Below are positions 1 through 10,795 of a stretch of 64,000 bases of DNA, in pieces (position 1 is the first letter of the stretch; each line of letters opens with the position of its first letter). The notes below the pieces were generated by a model. It ran no database searches, was not told the origin of the DNA, and was given only the letters and a program-made list of their open reading frames with translations. The position numbers were made by a program, and so were the translations under genes. The stretch comes from Atrina japonica (taxonomy: Eukaryota > Mollusca > Bivalvia > Pterioida > Pinnidae). The stretch is taken from positions 248,001 to 312,000 of the forward strand of contig BROG01000638.1 in NCBI GenBank assembly GCA_030159075.1. Reading direction: 5' to 3'.

Positions 1-489
1 ATTTAATTTCACTAGAGAAAGGTCCCTCGTACAAAGCAATGTTACCAAAAATTCATACCATACCTCAAACTGCGTGAGAACAATTATTTAATTTAATATA
101 ATTATACTGATTGTAAGCCTCTTTCACTTTCATTTTCCCTCACAAAAACACAAACTATTTATTGCAGGAGTCGGGCATGTACATTATTAACGTCTAGAGT
201 ACATTAGTCAGGAACACGTATTCATAAACCATTTTTGCTGACAAACTTGGACAAAACCTACAGTTTAAGTTAATCAGTGAGGTTTCAATATTGCAAAATA
301 GTATTCCAAATGACTTCGTTTTCTGTCAAATGATATTATAATTGAAATCTAAAACATAAAACATATAAAACAGTGAACCCTACTGATAAACATTCTGGTC
401 GCGTCAGAAAGTATGCCTATAAGTTATGTTTCTACTCATATTAAGTGCATCGTTTTGTGAATATGAGTTTCTAATTATTAGAATCTGGA
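1..489. other. AT-rich flank, nothing recognised
   Basis: No ORF of note, no RNA gene and no repeat family I recognise. The stretch near 120-165 weakly resembles 18590-18660 (both contain CTCACAAAAACACAAA), which could be a shared old repeat, but this is not strong enough to name. Confidence 0.5.
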
Positions 490-1569
490 ATTTTTTTACC
501 TGTTTGAAAATTTATCAGTTTGTATGTTAGTCTGTTTTTTGTCGTTTGTAGGTTTGCCAGTTTGTCCATTTATCTGTCTATCTGTCCATTTATCTGTCTA
601 TCTGTCCATTTATCTGTCTACCTGTTCATTTATTTGTGTGTCCGTTTATCTGCTTGTCCGTGTGTAAGTTTGTGTGTCCGTTTATCTGCTTGTCTGTGTG
701 TAAGTTTGTGTGTCCGTTTATCTGTTTTTCTGTTTGCAGGTTTATTTGTCCGTTTATCTGTTTTTCCGTTTGCAGGTTTGTATGTCCGTTTATCTGTTTT
801 TCTGTTTGCAGGTTTATTTGTCCGATTATCTGTTTTTCCGTTTGTAGGTTTGTATGTCCGTTTATCTGTTTTTCTGTTTGCAGGTTTATTTGTCCGATTA
901 TCTGTTTTTCCGTTTGCAGGTTTGTATGTCCGTTTATCTGTTTTTCTGTTTGCAGGTTTATTTGTCCGTTTATCTGTTTTTCCGTTTGCAGGTTTGTATA
1001 TCCGTTTATCTGTTTGTCGTTTGCAGGTTTGTCTGTCCGTTTATCTGTTTTCCGTTTGCAGGTTTGTTTGTCCGTTTATCTGTTTTTCCGTTTGCAGGTT
1101 TGTATGTCCGTTTATCTGTTTTTCTGTTTGCAGGTTTATTTGTCCGTTTATCTGTTTTTCCGTTTGCAGGTTTGTATATCCGTTTATCTGTTTGTCGTTT
1201 GCAGGTTTGTCTGTCCGTTTATCTGTTTTCCGTTTGCAGGTTTGTTTGTCCGTTTATCTGTTTTTCCTTTTACAGGTTTGTCTGTTCGTTTATCTTTTTT
1301 CCGTTTGCAGGTTTGAATGTCCGTTTATCTGTTTTTCCGTTTGCAGGTTTGTATGTCCGTTTATCTGTTTTTTCCGTTTGCAGGTTTGTATGTCCGTTTA
1401 TCTGTTTTTCCGTTTGCAGGTTTGTATGTCCGTTTATCTGTTTTTCCGTTTGCAGGTTTGTATGTCCGTTTATCTGTTTTTCTGTTTGCAGGTTTATTTG
1501 TCCGTTTATCTGTTTTTCCGTTTGCAGGTTTGTATATCCGTTTATCTATTTTCCGTTTGCATGTTTGTC
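490..1569. repeat. 36-bp minisatellite array, left block
   Basis: Roughly 25 units of 36 bp, each with a TGTCCGTTTATCTG part, a pyrimidine run and TTTGCAGGTTTGTA. The first ~200 bases are shorter degenerate units built on CCATTTATCTGTCTATCT. Because 36 is a multiple of three, all three forward frames stay open and give apparent 226-352 residue proteins rich in Cys, Phe, Val and Leu; these are array artefacts. Variants alternate (TTTGTATGT / TTTATTTGT, CCG / CTG), which suggests unequal exchange of two-unit blocks. The same array resumes at 2269. Confidence 0.93.
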
Positions 1570-2268
1570 AGAGAGTAGTTTACCTCTGTATATGAAATCT
1601 TCGTATGTTGTACACGCCCTGGCATATCGGATCATTTGTGAAATACAAACTCCATATGCGGGTGACTGAAGGACATTACTACTTAAATGCGGAAAATTTA
1701 CGATGGGAAAGCCTAAATCGTCGCGTTACTTAGTTGCCAACTTCCTGTCTGTGTCTATATTAAGTAAAATGTCTAAGTATGAAGCGTGTGCTTGATTCTG
1801 TTGTATCTTTAACTTCTAGTTCGCTGGGATATATCACATTGAGATATGTATGAACATTGTCGTTTTCTTCATTTGATTCAGCAGTTTCTGAATGAGGTCT
1901 GCTTCGTATGAATAAAGGAATAGGTCGGCCAATAAAGGGGCACCATAGATTTCCATAGGTATGTCGACAGTTTGTTGAAAGACCAAGTCTCCGAACATTA
2001 CAAATATATTGTCTACTAGAAATTCCAGCATGTTTTTTATATCAGCTTCAGTGTATTTATGTGTAGAATCAGAGTGGTGTTGGACAAAATAGGTATCCTG
2101 ATATCCAGTCACTAGATATTTAAATTTTCGGGTACCATCTTCAGTGAAAAAAACAGTTGTCTATGATGCTAAAAAGTATTTCTTTAAATATTTTATGTGG
2201 AATAGTTGTGTAGAGAAGTCATATGTATTGATACTGTGAAATCGAGAAAAAGGGTGTGCCTTCACATT
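1570..2268 (-). pseudogene. Penelope-like RT fragment (family A) inside the minisatellite
   Basis: Minus-strand reverse-transcriptase remnant. The open stretch 2112-1834 reads YQDTYFVQHHSDST, then DIKNMLEFLVDNIFVMFGD, VFQQTVDIPME and LFLYSYEADLIQKLLNQ. These match, segment by segment, the other family A copies in this window (5243-6225, 15393-15990, 59108-60880). The usual PMG is changed to PME, and frameshifts and stops break the protein. The part from 1830 to 1570 corresponds to the region downstream of the catalytic motif. Both ends are flanked by the same 36-bp array, almost in phase, so the fragment sits inside the array. It lacks the element's 3' terminal region. Confidence 0.85.
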
Positions 2269-2746
2269 TATTTTTCTGTTTGCAAGTTTTTTTGTCCGTT
2301 TTGTTTTTTATGTAGGTTTGTTTGTCCATTTATCTGGGGTTTTTTTTGTTTGCAGGTTTGTTTGTCTGTTTATATTTTTTCCGTTTGTAGGTAAATCTGT
2401 TTATCTTTTGTTTTTCGTCTTTAGGTTTGCCTGTTTGACCATTAATCTGTCTATTTATTGTCCATGTATTTGTCTGTCTGTCTGTTTATCTGTTTGTCCG
2501 TACTGTGTGTCCGTTTGTCTATCCGTGTATCTTTTGTTCCTTTTGCAGGTTTGTTTGTCCATTTATCTGTTTTCCTGTTAGAAAGGTTGTTTGTCCGTTT
2601 TCTGTTATCCGTTTGTATGTTTATCTGTTTATCATTTTTTCGTCTTAAGGTTTGCCTCTTTGTCCATTTATCCGTGGATGTATTTGTTCATTTATCTGTT
2701 ATCCGTTTATCGTCTTCCGTTTGTATAATTGTCTGCCTCAAACAAG
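2269..2746. repeat. 36-bp minisatellite array, right block (degenerate)
   Basis: Continuation of the array at 490-1569 after the Penelope-like fragment. Units such as TTTGCAGGTTTGTTTGTC recur but are more diverged and vary in length. The short ORFs here are array frames, not genes. Confidence 0.85.
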
Positions 2747-2748
2747 AA

Positions 2749-2839
<91 letters not shown>

Positions 2840-2880
2840 TTTGGTATCTGAGATTTTATATATATATATATACATTTATA
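2747..2880. repeat. (TA)n tract containing a Penelope-like 3' terminus
   Basis: About 90 bases of pure TA, then CTTTGGTATCTGAGATTTTA (2839-2858), then a second short TA run. The non-TA segment is the extreme 3' end of the family A element seen at 42787 and, in reverse, at 5243 and 30150. The tract is therefore a microsatellite abutting or grown from a truncated element end. Confidence 0.85.
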
Positions 2881-3810
2881 AATGATTAGCGAGTTAATAC
2901 TGTCAAACTATGTTTTATACGAATATTAATTAATTACAGATAATTATGATAATTAGTTACGCAAAATAAACATGTTGTTTTAAGTTATTTTGTGTCATTG
3001 TTCAAATACAGGTTCGCTTATGATATTGCTTGTGCTATGTTAGTTGAAAATTAATAATTCAACTATGGATGATTCTTCTGAAAACGTCAGTTTAGGCGAA
3101 CTTTATACTTTTTAAACGGACAATAAAATGCATGTCAAGAGTCTAAGCTAACAAACAGATCAACATGATGTTGTGTAAGGGAATCAGACTGTTTTGATAA
3201 CGACTAACAATACACTGATGTAATTTCCAAGTATAAATGATATCATTCGTTAAATCGTTTATATTTTGGATAAGATTACAACACAGCACACAGCTCTTCA
3301 ATCTTACTGCAATTATCAATCTGGATTAACCTCTCACCAGAGTTGTGTAACATCATCTAACACAGTCTTTGAATTTCTTGATATTCGGACTTTAAATCTC
3401 GGCTATACCCAGTGCCTATCTCTCCATTTGTTGCAGAAATGACATTAATACTTTGTTACGTGTAAACAACCAGTACACAACAAAGCCTAGGTTTTTTTTC
3501 TCGTGCTGTAGTTTTGTATGAGGTGTCTGATCAAGCAAATCCGAATCGAAATTTTCAGTTACTAAAGTATCGTGTCCAAAGAGAATTAACAAGCGCTTTA
3601 AGAAACACTGTTAAACACTTTTGGTTGGCAGAAAGTAATTTTTATAACGCAGTTCAGACAACTGCACACAGAATTGCACAATATATCACTAAAAGATAAT
3701 CAAATAAATACATTTTGTTATAATTTTCAATTCTAAATCCACATTTATGTGGTGCAGTAATTATTTTCTTAAATCCGTGGTTACATCGTTACTTATTTAC
3801 AAAAACAAAA
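2881..3810. other. Intergenic AT-rich DNA
   Basis: No recognised gene. A 61-codon ORF at 3514-3699 on the plus strand resembles nothing I know and has no supporting context. The rest is plain AT-rich sequence. Confidence 0.5.
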
Positions 3811-4015
3811 TGCTGAATCAAAAGAAAAAAAACTAGCCTTTAATTTCACATTTTAGATATATCGTGGACGTTTTGTCAGTTAATAACGCCAATTTTCACA
3901 CATATGTCCAAGCAAACAAGAAATGAACGATACAACGAAATCAAGCACTCACGCTTCATACTTAGACTTACTATAGATACAAACGGGAATTTAGCAACCA
4001 GTTTATACGGCAGAC

Positions 4016-4085
<70 letters not shown>

Positions 4086-4570
4086 CGATTTCGGTTCTCC
4101 CATCGTAAATTTTCCACATTTGAGTAGTAATATCCCACAGTCACCCGCATATACAGTTTATATTTCACAAATGATCCGATATGCCAGTGCGTGTTCAACA
4201 TATGATCATTTCATATGCAGATGTTAACTACTCACTGACAAATTATTGGTACAGAGATATCGAAAACCGCGTTTGTTGTGAACGATCCGCATATGTTACG
4301 CTCGGTATAATAGACTTTGCGATTAATATGATTCAGCGGTTGTTTAGACGTCGGTACCAATTGTGACGAGGATTTGTTCCTTACGTATTCCATTTGGACT
4401 TGACCGTTGACTCACGGCGGGTGTGACCGACTGACAGGGGATGCTTGGTCCTCTATGGCACCTGATCCTACCTCTTGGTTTCCAGAAGTCCTTGTTTGTC
4501 CATTTTTGCCAGGTTTGTATCTATATCCTGCACATCCTAAAGATTTATACTTCAGATTTTTTATATTAGA
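3811..4570 (+). pseudogene. Penelope-like element copy, RT C-terminus plus 3' region, with poly-C insertion
   Basis: Plus-strand family A copy. It starts at the linker before the catalytic block (TGCTGAATCAAAAGAAAA) and runs through a stretch that reads FGSPIVNFPHLSSNIPQSP and YISQMIRYASACSTYDHFI. It continues into the conserved non-coding 3' region (GACAGGGGATGCTTGGTCCTC, then CCAGGTTTGTATCTATATCC) and ends near 4566. The catalytic motif is gone through a deletion. At 4018-4083 a run of 66 C replaces nothing: it lies between the Arg and the Asp/Asn of the conserved KRDDF motif and keeps frame, adding 22 prolines. The copy is dead (stops after the C-terminal block). Confidence 0.85.
4018..4083. 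repeat. 66-base poly-C homopolymer
   Basis: Uninterrupted C from 4018 to 4083. It lies inside the Penelope-like RT remnant and is an exact multiple of three. The length could be altered by sequencing or assembly. Confidence 0.9.
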
Positions 4571-4872
4571 ATAACTAAGTAATATCGGGGAGATATTTTT
4601 GATATTTTACAATGACGATTCAAGAGTTTTCTTTCAAACGGGAGACAACTCCGTTAGGTTTGACCATCAGTGACATCATATACCAACAACATCAATTTCC
4701 GCTATAGCAATTGTTTTCTGACAGGTCCTCTGTACTTTGGACGACAATATATGTACCATTCACTTTCTATCTAAATGATATCCTAGGCGACATCGCTTTT
4801 TTCAGGTTGTGCCTAATAGTTGTACATGGAAAACTATACTCGTTTAATATAACGAAATATTAAACATCTCAG
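4571..4872. other. Intergenic, nothing recognised
   Basis: Between the end of a Penelope-like copy and a SINE. No ORF or repeat that I can identify. Confidence 0.5.
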
Positions 4873-5123
4873 TTTGTTTCTTTATTGTTATTTAATGTCC
4901 CACTCAATAATCTTTCACTCATATGGAGAGGTCATCAGATGCCGGTGAAGCGCTTCGAATTTTGTCCTATGCTCGGCACTTACGGCCAATGAGCAGTGAG
5001 GGTTCTTTAACGTACCGACACCAACTGTGACACGGGACCTAGAATTTTACTCTCTCAATCCGAAGGACAGGAATCCAACCTGCCGCCAACTGAACTCGAG
5101 CACGCTACCGACTGAGCCGAGCT
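4873..5123 (-). mobile_element. tRNA-derived SINE (family 1), minus strand
   Basis: Reverse copy of the SINE seen complete at 18083-18375. It shows the tail side first (TTAATGTCCCACTCAATAAT), then CGGCACTTACGGCCAATGAG, and finally the tRNA-like head (CTACCGACTGAGCCGAGCTC). The B-box region is degraded. The head ends directly against a Penelope-like 3' terminus at 5124. Confidence 0.85.
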
Positions 5124-5200
5124 CAGATACCAAAGTATAATTCTTAAGGATGTCCAGGACACAGATACAAACCAATTGACTTACATGTTAGACAGGTTTT
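5124..5200 (-). mobile_element. Penelope-like 3'-terminal fragment
   Basis: Begins AGATACCAAAGTATAATTC and continues GATGTCCAGGACACAGATAC, the terminal ~60 bases of the family A element on the minus strand, then loses similarity. It abuts the SINE head, so the two insertions are joined end to end. Confidence 0.75.
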
Positions 5201-5242
5201 GTGTCGTAACTAGAACTGTATATTATCCGTTAAATATAAAAA

Positions 5243-6225
5243 TCTCAGATACCAAAGTATAAATCAATAGAATGTCCAGGACATAGATACAAATCCGATA
5301 AAAATGGACAAACACAGGCCTCTGGAAACCAAGATGCAGAATCAGGTGCCATGGAGAAGCAAGCATCCCCTGTCAATCGCTCACACCCGCCGTGAGTCAA
5401 CAGTCAAGCCCAAATGAAATAATAATGGAACAAATCCTCAAATCAACATCTAAACAACCGCCAACGAAAAAGGCAACTCAACATTTCACCCAGTGAAAGA
5501 GAGTAGTCGCAAACAAGAATATTATACCGACCGTAAAATTTGCGGAACGTTGACATTAAACGCGGTTTTCGATATCTCTGTGTCCATTATTTGTCAGTGA
5601 GTAGTTTACCTCTGTATATGAAATCTTTATATGTTGAACACGCCCTGGTATATCGGATCATTTGTGAATCATAAACTTCGTATGCGGGTGACTGGGGTAT
5701 TACTACTTCAATGCGTAAAATTTACGATGGGAAAGCCGAAATTCGCGCGTTTGTCGTATAGCTTTGTTGCTAAGTTCCCCTCTGTGTCAATATTAAGTCA
5801 AATGTCTAAGTATGAAGCGTGTGTGCTTGATTCTGTTGTATCTTTAATTTCTAGTTCGCTGGAATATATTGCATTAACATATGCAAGAAAATTGTCATTA
5901 AAAATTGACAAAACGTTGTCGATATATCTAAATGTGAAATTAAAGGACACCGCTAACTTTTTCTTCTTTTTATTCAGCAGTTTCTGAATGAAGTCTGCTT
6001 CGTATGAATAAAGGAACAGGTGGGTCATTAAAGGGGCACAATTGGTTCCCATTGGATTGCTGATAGTTTGCTGGAAGACCACGCCTCCGGACATTACAAA
6101 TATATTGTCAATTCAAGCATGTTTTGTTTATATCAACTTCAGTGTATTTGTGTGTAGAATCAGAGTGGTGTTGGACAAAATAGGTATGCTGATAGCCAAT
6201 CACTAGATATTCAAATTTTCGGGTC
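5243..6225 (-). pseudogene. Penelope-like element (family A), RT plus 3' region
   Basis: One of the better-preserved family A copies, read from 6225 down to 5243. The open stretch 6094-5798 contains VVFQQTISNPMGTNCAP, LFLYSYEADFIQKLLN, then TFRYIDNVLS and LEIKDTTESSTHASYLDI. In known RTs the YIDD aspartates bind catalytic metal; here the second Asp is Asn (codon at 5915-5917), so the enzyme would be inactive. The downstream RT part is frameshifted. The non-coding 3' region follows, with GGATGCTTGCTTCTCCATGG and the terminal TTTATACTTTGGTATCTGAG at 5243. No GIY-YIG endonuclease domain is visible. Confidence 0.88.
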
Positions 6226-6409
6226 GTCAATCAGAGTAAGGTATTATTAGCAATAAGCAGTTAGAAATGATAAGTACATAAAAAATGTAAATAAATGATA
6301 TGTTGTTGTACACAAAAATGGACGGAGGTATATTGATTAACCCTATATACTTCATGTCCACTGTTTATAAGTTCCTTAAAAATCTGAGTCGATTACCATA
6401 GTGTAAATT

Positions 6410-6412
<3 letters not shown>
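6226..6412. other. Short intergenic stretch
   Basis: No recognised feature between the truncated upstream (5') edge of a Penelope-like copy and a TA tract. Confidence 0.4.
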
Positions 6413-6502
<90 letters not shown>

Positions 6503-6560
6503 CTGTATCTACACATACATAAACATATATACACATACATGCACGCACGTGGGTACGTAT
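6413..6560. repeat. (AT)n microsatellite grading into TA/CA-rich DNA
   Basis: About 85 bases of pure AT dinucleotide, then a mixed ACATA-rich segment. Minus-strand ORFs over it (poly Ile-Tyr) are artefacts. Confidence 0.9.
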
Positions 6561-7000
6561 ACACACGGGTGCACGTCCATGTACAAATACATGGCAAAAT
6601 ATATTTACTACAAAATTTGATGCCGTTTGGGTGACAGATAAAAAGTGTGGCGCACCATGAGTATGCATCTGTGACCGAAACGGCATCCATATTGACAATT
6701 AGTTCTATCTGACAAGATTCAGTCGTTATATTTGCATATCACAATGGTCGTATTGACAGACAAAATAATGAGATAGGAGTACACCGCCTTAATCGTCATC
6801 AGTCTCATTTGCAGTTCTAGAGCAGATAAAAGAGTATAGTGTAGGGTATATGATTGATAAATCTTGGCGTGACATAATGTTTTTAATGAGGATACACCTT
6901 TGTGTGGCGGAATATTGAGAACTTCGATTTTACCAGATACAAACGCAGCCTAGGTCAACACTGTCAATGGGATACTACTGTGGGAAATGTGTTAATATAT
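6561..7000. other. Intergenic, nothing recognised
   Basis: No gene, RNA or repeat that I recognise. Confidence 0.4.
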
Positions 7001-7002
7001 AA

Positions 7003-7066
7003 TACCAGATCTGTATCTATATCCTGGACATCCTAATGATTTATACCTTGGTATCTCAGGCTTTCT
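7003..7066 (+). mobile_element. Penelope-like 3'-terminal fragment
   Basis: Contains ATCCTGGACATCCTAATGAT followed by TTGGTATCTCAGG, the last ~60 bases of family A in plus orientation. A 5'-truncated insertion with no coding part left. Confidence 0.8.
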
Positions 7067-7327
7067 ATAAAACGGTTAAAGTTAGAAACACATAGATCAT
7101 TAAGCAATGCATGAACATTTTCATTTCTAATCTTCAACCGCTTTACCTTGTTTACAGTTACATAAGATGACGTCATACATCATATGACAATGGTCTATTT
7201 ATGACATCAAAGTATCGGGATTCTGCATTAGTTTATTTAATTTTGGTTTTAATATCTGTATATACATTTTCACTGGTCCTATTTTGAATTCGTAATCGAT
7301 CTTCGTATTGATATCGTTGTAAAATAC
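7067..7327. other. Intergenic flank of the 22-bp array
   Basis: No recognised feature. AT-rich unique-looking sequence leading into the array. Confidence 0.4.
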
Positions 7328-10198
7328 AGTTTGTCGTGTTGTTATATACAGTTTGTCGTGTTGTTATATACAATTTGTCGTGTTGTTATATACAGTTGGT
7401 CTTGTTGTTATATACAATTTTGCGTGGTGTTATATACAATTTGTAATGTGATGATATACAATTTGTTGTGTTGTTATATACAATTTGTCATGTTTTTATA
7501 TAAAGTTTGTCGTGTTGTTATATACAATTTGTCATGTTGTTATATACAGTTGATTGTGTTGTTATATACAGTTGGTCGTGTTGTTATGTACACTTTGTCG
7601 TGTTGTTATATACAGTTGGTTGTGTTGTTATATACAGTTGGTCGTGTTGTTATATACAATTTGTCGTCTTGTAAGAAACAGTTGGTCTTGTTGTTATATA
7701 TGATTTGTCGTGTTGTTTTTTATAGAGTTTGTCGTGTTGTTATATAAGTTTGTCGTGTTGTTATATACAATTTGTCGTGTTGTTATATACAATTTGTCGT
7801 GTTTTTATATACAGTCTTTCGTGTTGTTATATACAGTTGGTCGTTTTGGTATATACATTTTGTCGTTTTGTCATACAGTTTAACATTTTGTTATATACAG
7901 TTTCTCATGTTGTTATATACAATTCTTCTTGTTGCTATATACAATTTGTCGAGTTCTGATATACAATTTGTCGTGTTATTATATGCAATTTGTCGTGTTG
8001 TTATATACAGTTTGTCGTGTTGTTATATACAGTTGGTTGTGTTGTTATATACAATTTGTCATGTTGTTATATACAGTTTGTCGTGCTGTTATATATAGTT
8101 TGTCGTGTTGTTATACACTTTTGGTCGTATTGTTATATACAGTTAGTAGTGTTGCGGTATAGTTAGTCGTGTTGTTATATACAATTTGTCGTGTTCTGTT
8201 GCATACAGTTTGTTGTGTTGTTATATACAATTTGTCACGTTGTTATATTCAGTTTCTTTTGTTGTTATATACAGTTTGTCTTGTTGTTATATGCAATTCA
8301 TCGTGTTGATATATAAATTTTGTCGTTTTGTTATACAGTTTGCTATTTTGTTATATACAATTTCTCATGTTGTTATATACAATTCGTCATGTTGTTATAT
8401 ACAATTCATCGTGTTCTGATATACAATTTGTCGTGTTATTATATGCAAGTTGTCGTGTTGTTATATATAGATTGTCGTATTGTTATATACAGTTAGTTGT
8501 GTTGTTATATATAATTTGTCGTGTTGTTATATACAGTTTGTGGTGTTGTTATATATACAGTTTGTGGTGTTGTTATATATACAATTTGTCGTGTTGTTAT
8601 ATTCAGTTTCTCATGTTGTTATATACAGTTTGTCTTGTTGTGTTATATACAATCCATCGTGTTGTGATATACAATTTGTCGTGTTGTTATATACAATTTG
8701 TCGTGTTGTTATATATAATTGGTCTTGTTGTTATATACAATTTGTAATATTGTGATATACAGTTTGTTCTGTTGTTATATACAATTTGTCGTGTTGGTAT
8801 ATACAATTTGTCGTGTCGTTATATACAATTTGTCGTGTTGGTGTATACAATTTGTCGTGTTGGTATATACAATTTGTCGTGTTGTTATATTCAGTTTCTC
8901 ATGTTGTTATATACAGTTTGTCTTGTTGTTATATACAATTCATCGTGTTGTGATATACAATTCGTCGTGTTTATATACAATTCGTCGTGTTCTGATATAC
9001 AATTTGTCGTGGTATTATATGCTATTTGTCGTGTTGTTGTATACAGTTTGTCGTGTTGTTATATACAGTTGGTTGTGTTGTTATATACAATTTTCGTGTT
9101 GTTATATACAGTTTGTTGTGTTGTTATATATACAATTTGTCGTGTTGTTATATTCAGTTTCTCATGTTGTTATATACAGTTTGTCTTGTTGTGTTATATA
9201 CAATTCATCGTGTTGTGATATACAATTTGTCGTGTTGTGTTACATACAACTGGTCGTATTGTTATATACAAATCGTCGTGTTGTGATATACAATTTGTCG
9301 TGTTGTTATATACAGTTGGTCGTGTTGTTATATACAGTTTTCCGTGTTGCTCTATACAATTTGTCGTGATATATACAGTTTGCCGTGTTATTATATACAG
9401 ATTGTCGTCTTGTTAGATACAGTTTGTCTTGTCGGTATATACAATTTGTCGTGTTGTGTTACATACAGTTGGTCGTGTTGTTGTATACAATTTGTCGTGT
9501 TGTGATATACAATTTGTCGTGTTGTTATATATAATTGGTCTTGTTGTTATATACAATTTGGCGTGGTGTTATATACAATTTGTAATATTGTGATATACAG
9601 TTTGTTCTGTTGTTATATACCATTTGTCGCGTTGTTATATACCATTTGTCGTGTTGTTATATATACAATTTGTTGTGTTGTATATACAGTTTGTCTTGTT
9701 GTTATATATACAATTTGTTGTGTTGTTATATACAGTTTCTCATGTTGTTATATTCAGTTTGTCTTGTTGTGTTATATACAATTCATCGTGTTGTGATATA
9801 CAATTTGTCGTGTTGTTATATACAGTTGGTCGTGTTGTTATCTACAGTTTGTCGTGTTGTTATATACAGTTTGTCTTGTTGGTATATACAATTTGTCGTG
9901 TTGTGTTACATACAACTGGTCGTATTGTTATATACAATTCGTCGTGTTGTGATATACAATTTATCGTGTTGTTATATACAGTTGGTCGTGTTGTGATATA
10001 CAATTCGTCGTGTTGTTATATATAATTTGTTGTGTTGTTTTTTACAAACTATCGTGTTGTCAATTCCAATTTGTCGTGTTGTTTTTACAGTTTGTGGTGC
10101 TGTTATTTCCAATTTGTCAGTTTGTTATATGTAATTTGCCGTGTTGTTATATCCAATTTCTCGTGTTGTTATATCCAGTTTGTTCTATTCTAATTGAC
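7328..10198. repeat. 22-bp minisatellite array (~130 units) with higher-order structure
   Basis: Tandem units of about 22 bp built on TTGTTATATACA, A or G, then TTTGTCGTG. Common variants are CAATTTGTCG, CAGTTGGTCG, CAGTTTCTCA and CAATTCATCG. Occasional 24-bp units (extra TA or GT) break phase. A recognisable block (TTATATTCAGTTTCTC, then CAGTTTGTCTTG, then CAAT-CCATCG/CATCG) recurs near 8595, 8887, 9147 and 9725, showing longer blocks were duplicated. Period 22 keeps frames open for 66-bp cycles and creates many false ORFs of 76-216 residues with YIQFVVLLYT-type repeats. The right edge decays near 10190. Confidence 0.95.
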
Positions 10199-10520
10199 TC
10201 AGACTTTCGAATACCCATTGTTACTTCTTCATTCAATTCTTTCCAATAGCATTGTCGGAGTATAGTTTATTAAAAGGGAAATATAATAATCTTCTTTCCG
10301 GTAAATGTTCGCTCAGCTTTTTTTTTCTGGGACAGTTATGTTGTTTATGTATTTGAACTGGAGATCTTTAGGTGTTAATAGTTTCTCCAATGTATTATCA
10401 TTTGACTCCCGGTCTTAGCGAAACATTTATTAAGTTTATATATTCTAAGGTCATGTTAGCCTAAACAGTTTTTAATAACATTCAAATTAAAATCTCTGTT
10501 TTGACCAGGGTTTAAAATAT
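10199..10520. other. Intergenic, nothing recognised
   Basis: Unique-looking AT-rich sequence between the 22-bp array and a Penelope-like tail. No feature identified. Confidence 0.4.
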
Positions 10521-10521
10521 A

Positions 10522-10795
10522 TAAAAAATCTCAGATACCAAAGTATAAATCTTTATGATGTGCAGGATATATACACATATACAAATCGGGTAAATATGGA
10601 CAAACACGGACCTCTGGAAACCAAGAGGTTGGATCAGGTGGAGGAGTAAGTATCTTCTGTCGACCGGTCACACCCGCCGTGAGTCCACAGTCAAATCCAA
10701 TAAAATACGTGAGGAACGAATCCTCGTCACAATTGGTACAGACGTCTTATCAACCGCCAACGAAAATGCAAATCAACATTTCACTTAATTATGTT
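10522..10795 (-). mobile_element. Penelope-like 3' region only (family A)
   Basis: Minus-strand copy truncated just beyond the coding part. It contains CTCAGATACCAAAGTATAAA, GGACAAACACGGACCTCTGG, CTGTCGACCGGTCACACCCG and CAACCGCCAACGAAAATG. A short deletion removes the CCATG before GGAGGAGTAAG. The element joins a TATATAAAAA-type stretch at its 3' end, as other copies do. Confidence 0.88.

Noticed and set aside
520..1669. Overlapping forward ORFs of 226-352 residues rich in Cys, Phe and Val
   Set aside because: They are frames of the 36-bp minisatellite; period divisible by three keeps every frame open. No unique protein sequence.
2652..2885. Ile-Tyr repeat ORFs over TA tracts (also 6393, 12503, 13416, 15003)
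   Set aside because: Translation of TA dinucleotide repeats.
3876..4201. Minus-strand poly-glycine ORFs
   Set aside because: Produced by the 66-base C run inside a dead Penelope-like copy.
7331..10249. Many forward ORFs with YIQFVVLLYT-type repeats
   Set aside because: Frames of the 22-bp array; the same sequence appears in all three frames.
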